Below, in pieces: positions 5,499-6,684 of a stretch of 6,684 nt of DNA (positions are counted from its first letter, which is position 1; each line of letters starts with the position of its first letter). The stretch is from positions 1-6,684 of the forward strand of contig JAITHY010000096.1 in NCBI GenBank assembly GCA_031279715.1, read 5' to 3'. The notes under the pieces are model-generated. The model did not search any database and was not told the DNA's origin. It saw only the letters and a program-made list of their open reading frames with translations. A program made the translations under genes and the position numbers. This DNA comes from Verrucomicrobiales bacterium. Its GTDB lineage: Bacteria > Verrucomicrobiota > Verrucomicrobiia > Methylacidiphilales > JAAUTS01.

Positions 5499-6010
5499 AA
5501 AAAACACTGGCCGCCGCTTTCATCGGCGCGCTCACCATCAGCGCCTTCGCCTTCGAGGAATTCCCGATTGGCGAGGCGCAAACCGTCAACGAAATGGAAA
5601 TCGCCGCCGTTTATTTGCAGCCGATTGACATGGAACCAGCCGGAATGGGCCTGTCCGCCGCAAAGTCGGACATTCACTTGGAAGCTGACATTCACGCCGT
5701 CGAGGGCAACAAGAACGGCCTCGGCGCCGGCGAATGGATTCCGTACCTGACCATCAGCTACACGCTGGTGAACAAGGACACCGGCAAGGAGCAGAAGGGC
5801 GCGTTCATGCCCATGGTGGCCGCTGACGGTCCGCACTACGGCGCCAACATCAAAATGCTCGGCACCGGCAACTACAAGCTGACTTACAGCATTGAGCCGC
5901 CGTCCAAGGCCGGCTTGCATCGCCACACCGACAAGGAAACCGGCGTTGGCAAATGGTGGAAACCGTTTGAGGTGAGCTATGAGTTCAAGTACACGGGATT
6001 GAAAAAATAA
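5495..6010 (+). CDS. P19/Tp34-type periplasmic iron- and copper-binding protein
   Basis: 171 residues with a clean signal peptide (MKKTLAAAFIGALTISAFA, cleavage after Ala19). The mature part matches the P19/Tp34 family (Pfam Iron_transport type): PIGEAQTVNEMEIAAVYLQP, DIHLEADIHA at 59-68, EWIPYLTISYTLVN, FMPMVAADGPHYGANI at 104-119 and LHRHTDKETGVGKWWKPF at 141-158. Candidate metal ligands are His61, Glu63, Met107, Asp111, His114 and the His142/His144 pair, matching the ligand types used by P19 for copper and iron; I recall these and did not align them. P19 proteins are periplasmic dimers that bind a metal for transfer to the FTR1 partner. The ATG overlaps the permease stop (ATGA), so translation is coupled. 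It belongs to the same Fur-controlled operon. No cupredoxin (FtrB-like) gene is seen in this window. Confidence 0.95.
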   Translation: MKKTLAAAFIGALTISAFAFEEFPIGEAQTVNEMEIAAVYLQPIDMEPAGMGLSAAKSDIHLEADIHAVEGNKNGLGAGEWIPYLTISYTLVNKDTGKEQKGAFMPMVAADGPHYGANIKMLGTGNYKLTYSIEPPSKAGLHRHTDKETGVGKWWKPFEVSYEFKYTGLKK

Positions 6011-6033
6011 CGCAAAATTCAAAGCGCCAAACT

Positions 6034-6069
6034 ATGACCGGCTGATTTGTCAATTGATTGGCCGGTTAT
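6034..6069 (+). other. Intergenic hairpin between P19 and the membrane-protein gene
   Basis: ATGACCGGC (6034-6042) pairs with GCCGGTTAT (6061-6069), giving a 9-bp stem with one G-U pair and an 18-base loop that itself contains TCAATTGA. There is no T-run, so a role in mRNA processing or partial attenuation is more likely than termination. Confidence 0.45.
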
Positions 6070-6075
6070 GGTTTG

Positions 6076-6684
6076 GTGTTTGCAATCGTGGCTTATTTCT
6101 CCGCCAACATTTTCGAGGCATTCCTGCCCGTCGCCCTGTTCATCGGGCTGGCGTGGCGTGGGGCGCGCTCGTGGCGCGATGTGGCGCTGACTGTCAGCGG
6201 CGCGCTCGGAGCCGGGCTGGCGGCGGCGTTTTTCTGGAGTCCCCCGTCCGCCGCCGCGCTGTTGGTGTCGACGGCGGCGCAGATTTTGGCCGCGCTGCTG
6301 CTGACTGTCAGCGGCGGTGTGGCGCGGGCGGCGGGCGCGTTGCTGCTGGCGGGCGCCGCCTTTGGGTGGGCGGGTGATCCGGAGTTGAAAATCCTCGCCG
6401 CATCGCGGGTGGTGAACACCGATTTGTTGTTAAACCTCAGCGGCATTGCCGTCGCCTTTGCCCTGACGGCGCTGCTGGCGCGCCTGTGCCGGCGGCTCGC
6501 GGATTTTTTCCCGTGCGCGCGCGCGCCGCTGACGGTGACGTTCGCGTTGCTGACCTTGACCGCGCCGGCGGGTCATGCGTTGCTCGCATTGATGAAGTTG
6601 GAAATGTTGGAACTGACCGCGCGCCGGCTGACGTTGGTCTCGCTGGCGACAAATTTTCCATGGGCGCCGCTGACGCTCACGCTC
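6076..6684 (+). CDS. Multi-helix membrane protein, DUF2318/FtrD-like, N-terminal part (3' end outside window)
   Basis: The frame is open from after the stop at 6055-6057 to the window end, 203 codons from GTG 6076. GTG 6088 and TTG 6058 or 6073 are alternative starts, and none has a strong ribosome site. The product is highly hydrophobic with about six helices: AYFSANIFEAFLPVALFIG at the start, then Ala/Leu-rich segments and NTDLLLNLSGIAVAF. A later block reads GHALLALMKLEMLELTARR, then TLVSLATNF. This layout, and the last block in particular, resembles the N-terminal membrane half of DUF2318 proteins (Cj1660 and FtrD type), which follow p19/ftr1 in known iron operons and carry a cysteine-rich metal-binding C-terminus; that part is outside the window. 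The family call is by recall and context; the reading frame itself is more certain. LTVS occurs twice, each encoded by a palindrome copy. Confidence 0.72.
   Translation, partial: MFAIVAYFSANIFEAFLPVALFIGLAWRGARSWRDVALTVSGALGAGLAAAFFWSPPSAAALLVSTAAQILAALLLTVSGGVARAAGALLLAGAAFGWAGDPELKILAASRVVNTDLLLNLSGIAVAFALTALLARLCRRLADFFPCARAPLTVTFALLTLTAPAGHALLALMKLEMLELTARRLTLVSLATNFPWAPLTLTL
6185..6199. repeat. Perfect 15-bp palindrome CGCTGAC-T-GTCAGCG
   Basis: Third perfect copy, in a predicted membrane helix of the DUF2318-like protein, read as Leu-Thr-Val-Ser. Confidence 0.85.
6299..6313. repeat. Near-perfect palindrome TGCTGAC-T-GTCAGCG
   Basis: One mismatch to consensus, 114 bases after the perfect copy at 6185, in the same frame and again read as Leu-Thr-Val-Ser. 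Confidence 0.75.

Noticed and set aside
3621..5507. Long open frame on the - strand (628 codons) opposite FTR1
   Set aside because: Its translation is Arg/His/Gln-rich low-complexity typical of antisense frames in GC-rich DNA, and the + strand frame has clear FTR1 motifs and a signal peptide.
6054..6377. ATG-less + strand frame of 107 codons after P19
   Set aside because: Gly/Arg/Ala-rich translation with no membrane or domain pattern; the overlapping frame from 6076 gives a coherent membrane protein.
1..6684. CRISPR array, tRNA, rRNA, transposase or phage genes
   Set aside because: No regularly spaced direct repeats, tRNA-like folds or transposase/integrase motifs were seen; the iterated word is irregularly spaced and mostly inside genes.

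Overview
The window reads as chromosomal DNA of a Gram-negative bacterium with GC-rich coding sequence and AT-rich control regions. The outer-membrane barrel protein, exported proteins and Fur-type operators support a diderm. The flavour of the genes and of the 296-378 repeat makes Verrucomicrobiota or a related PVC lineage my best guess, but this is inference and no marker here proves it. All genes lie on the + strand.

Layout. Positions 1-312 hold the C-terminal end of an RluA-type pseudouridine synthase. An 83-bp inverted-repeat element (296-378) overlaps its stop codon. A family-4-like uracil-DNA glycosylase (389-1246) follows. It keeps the catalytic motifs but has a single cysteine, so it cannot hold the usual iron-sulfur cluster. 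CutA (1248-1577) starts one base after it.

From about 1590 onward the content is iron acquisition. A promoter with a Fur-box-like operator over the start point (1594-1637) drives two overlapping feoA-type genes (1641-1952, 1936-2196); no feoB is in the window. A second Fur-box-like operator on the -35 region (2237-2253) precedes an apparent operon: an outer-membrane beta-barrel porin (2351-3526), an FTR1-family iron permease with a large three-repeat periplasmic domain (3558-5498), a P19/Tp34-type periplasmic metal-binding protein (5495-6010, ATGA overlap with the permease), and the N-terminal part of a multi-helix membrane protein resembling DUF2318/FtrD (6076 to window end).

Working model (inference): when iron is low, Fur releases both promoters. 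The porin admits iron, P19 binds it in the periplasm, FTR1 moves it across the inner membrane, and the DUF2318-like protein handles the redox step. This corresponds to the known P19/FTR1 (FtrABCD-like) system, with a dedicated porin and an orphan FeoA pair as unusual additions.

The strongest unexplained signal is genome-scale in style. The 7-mer CGCTGAC (or its complement GTCAGCG) occurs about 35 times by hand count. Several copies pair into a palindrome CGCTGAC-N-GTCAGCG (perfect at 231, 516 and 6185). It behaves like a highly iterated palindrome scattered through genes, mainly in weakly constrained protein segments.
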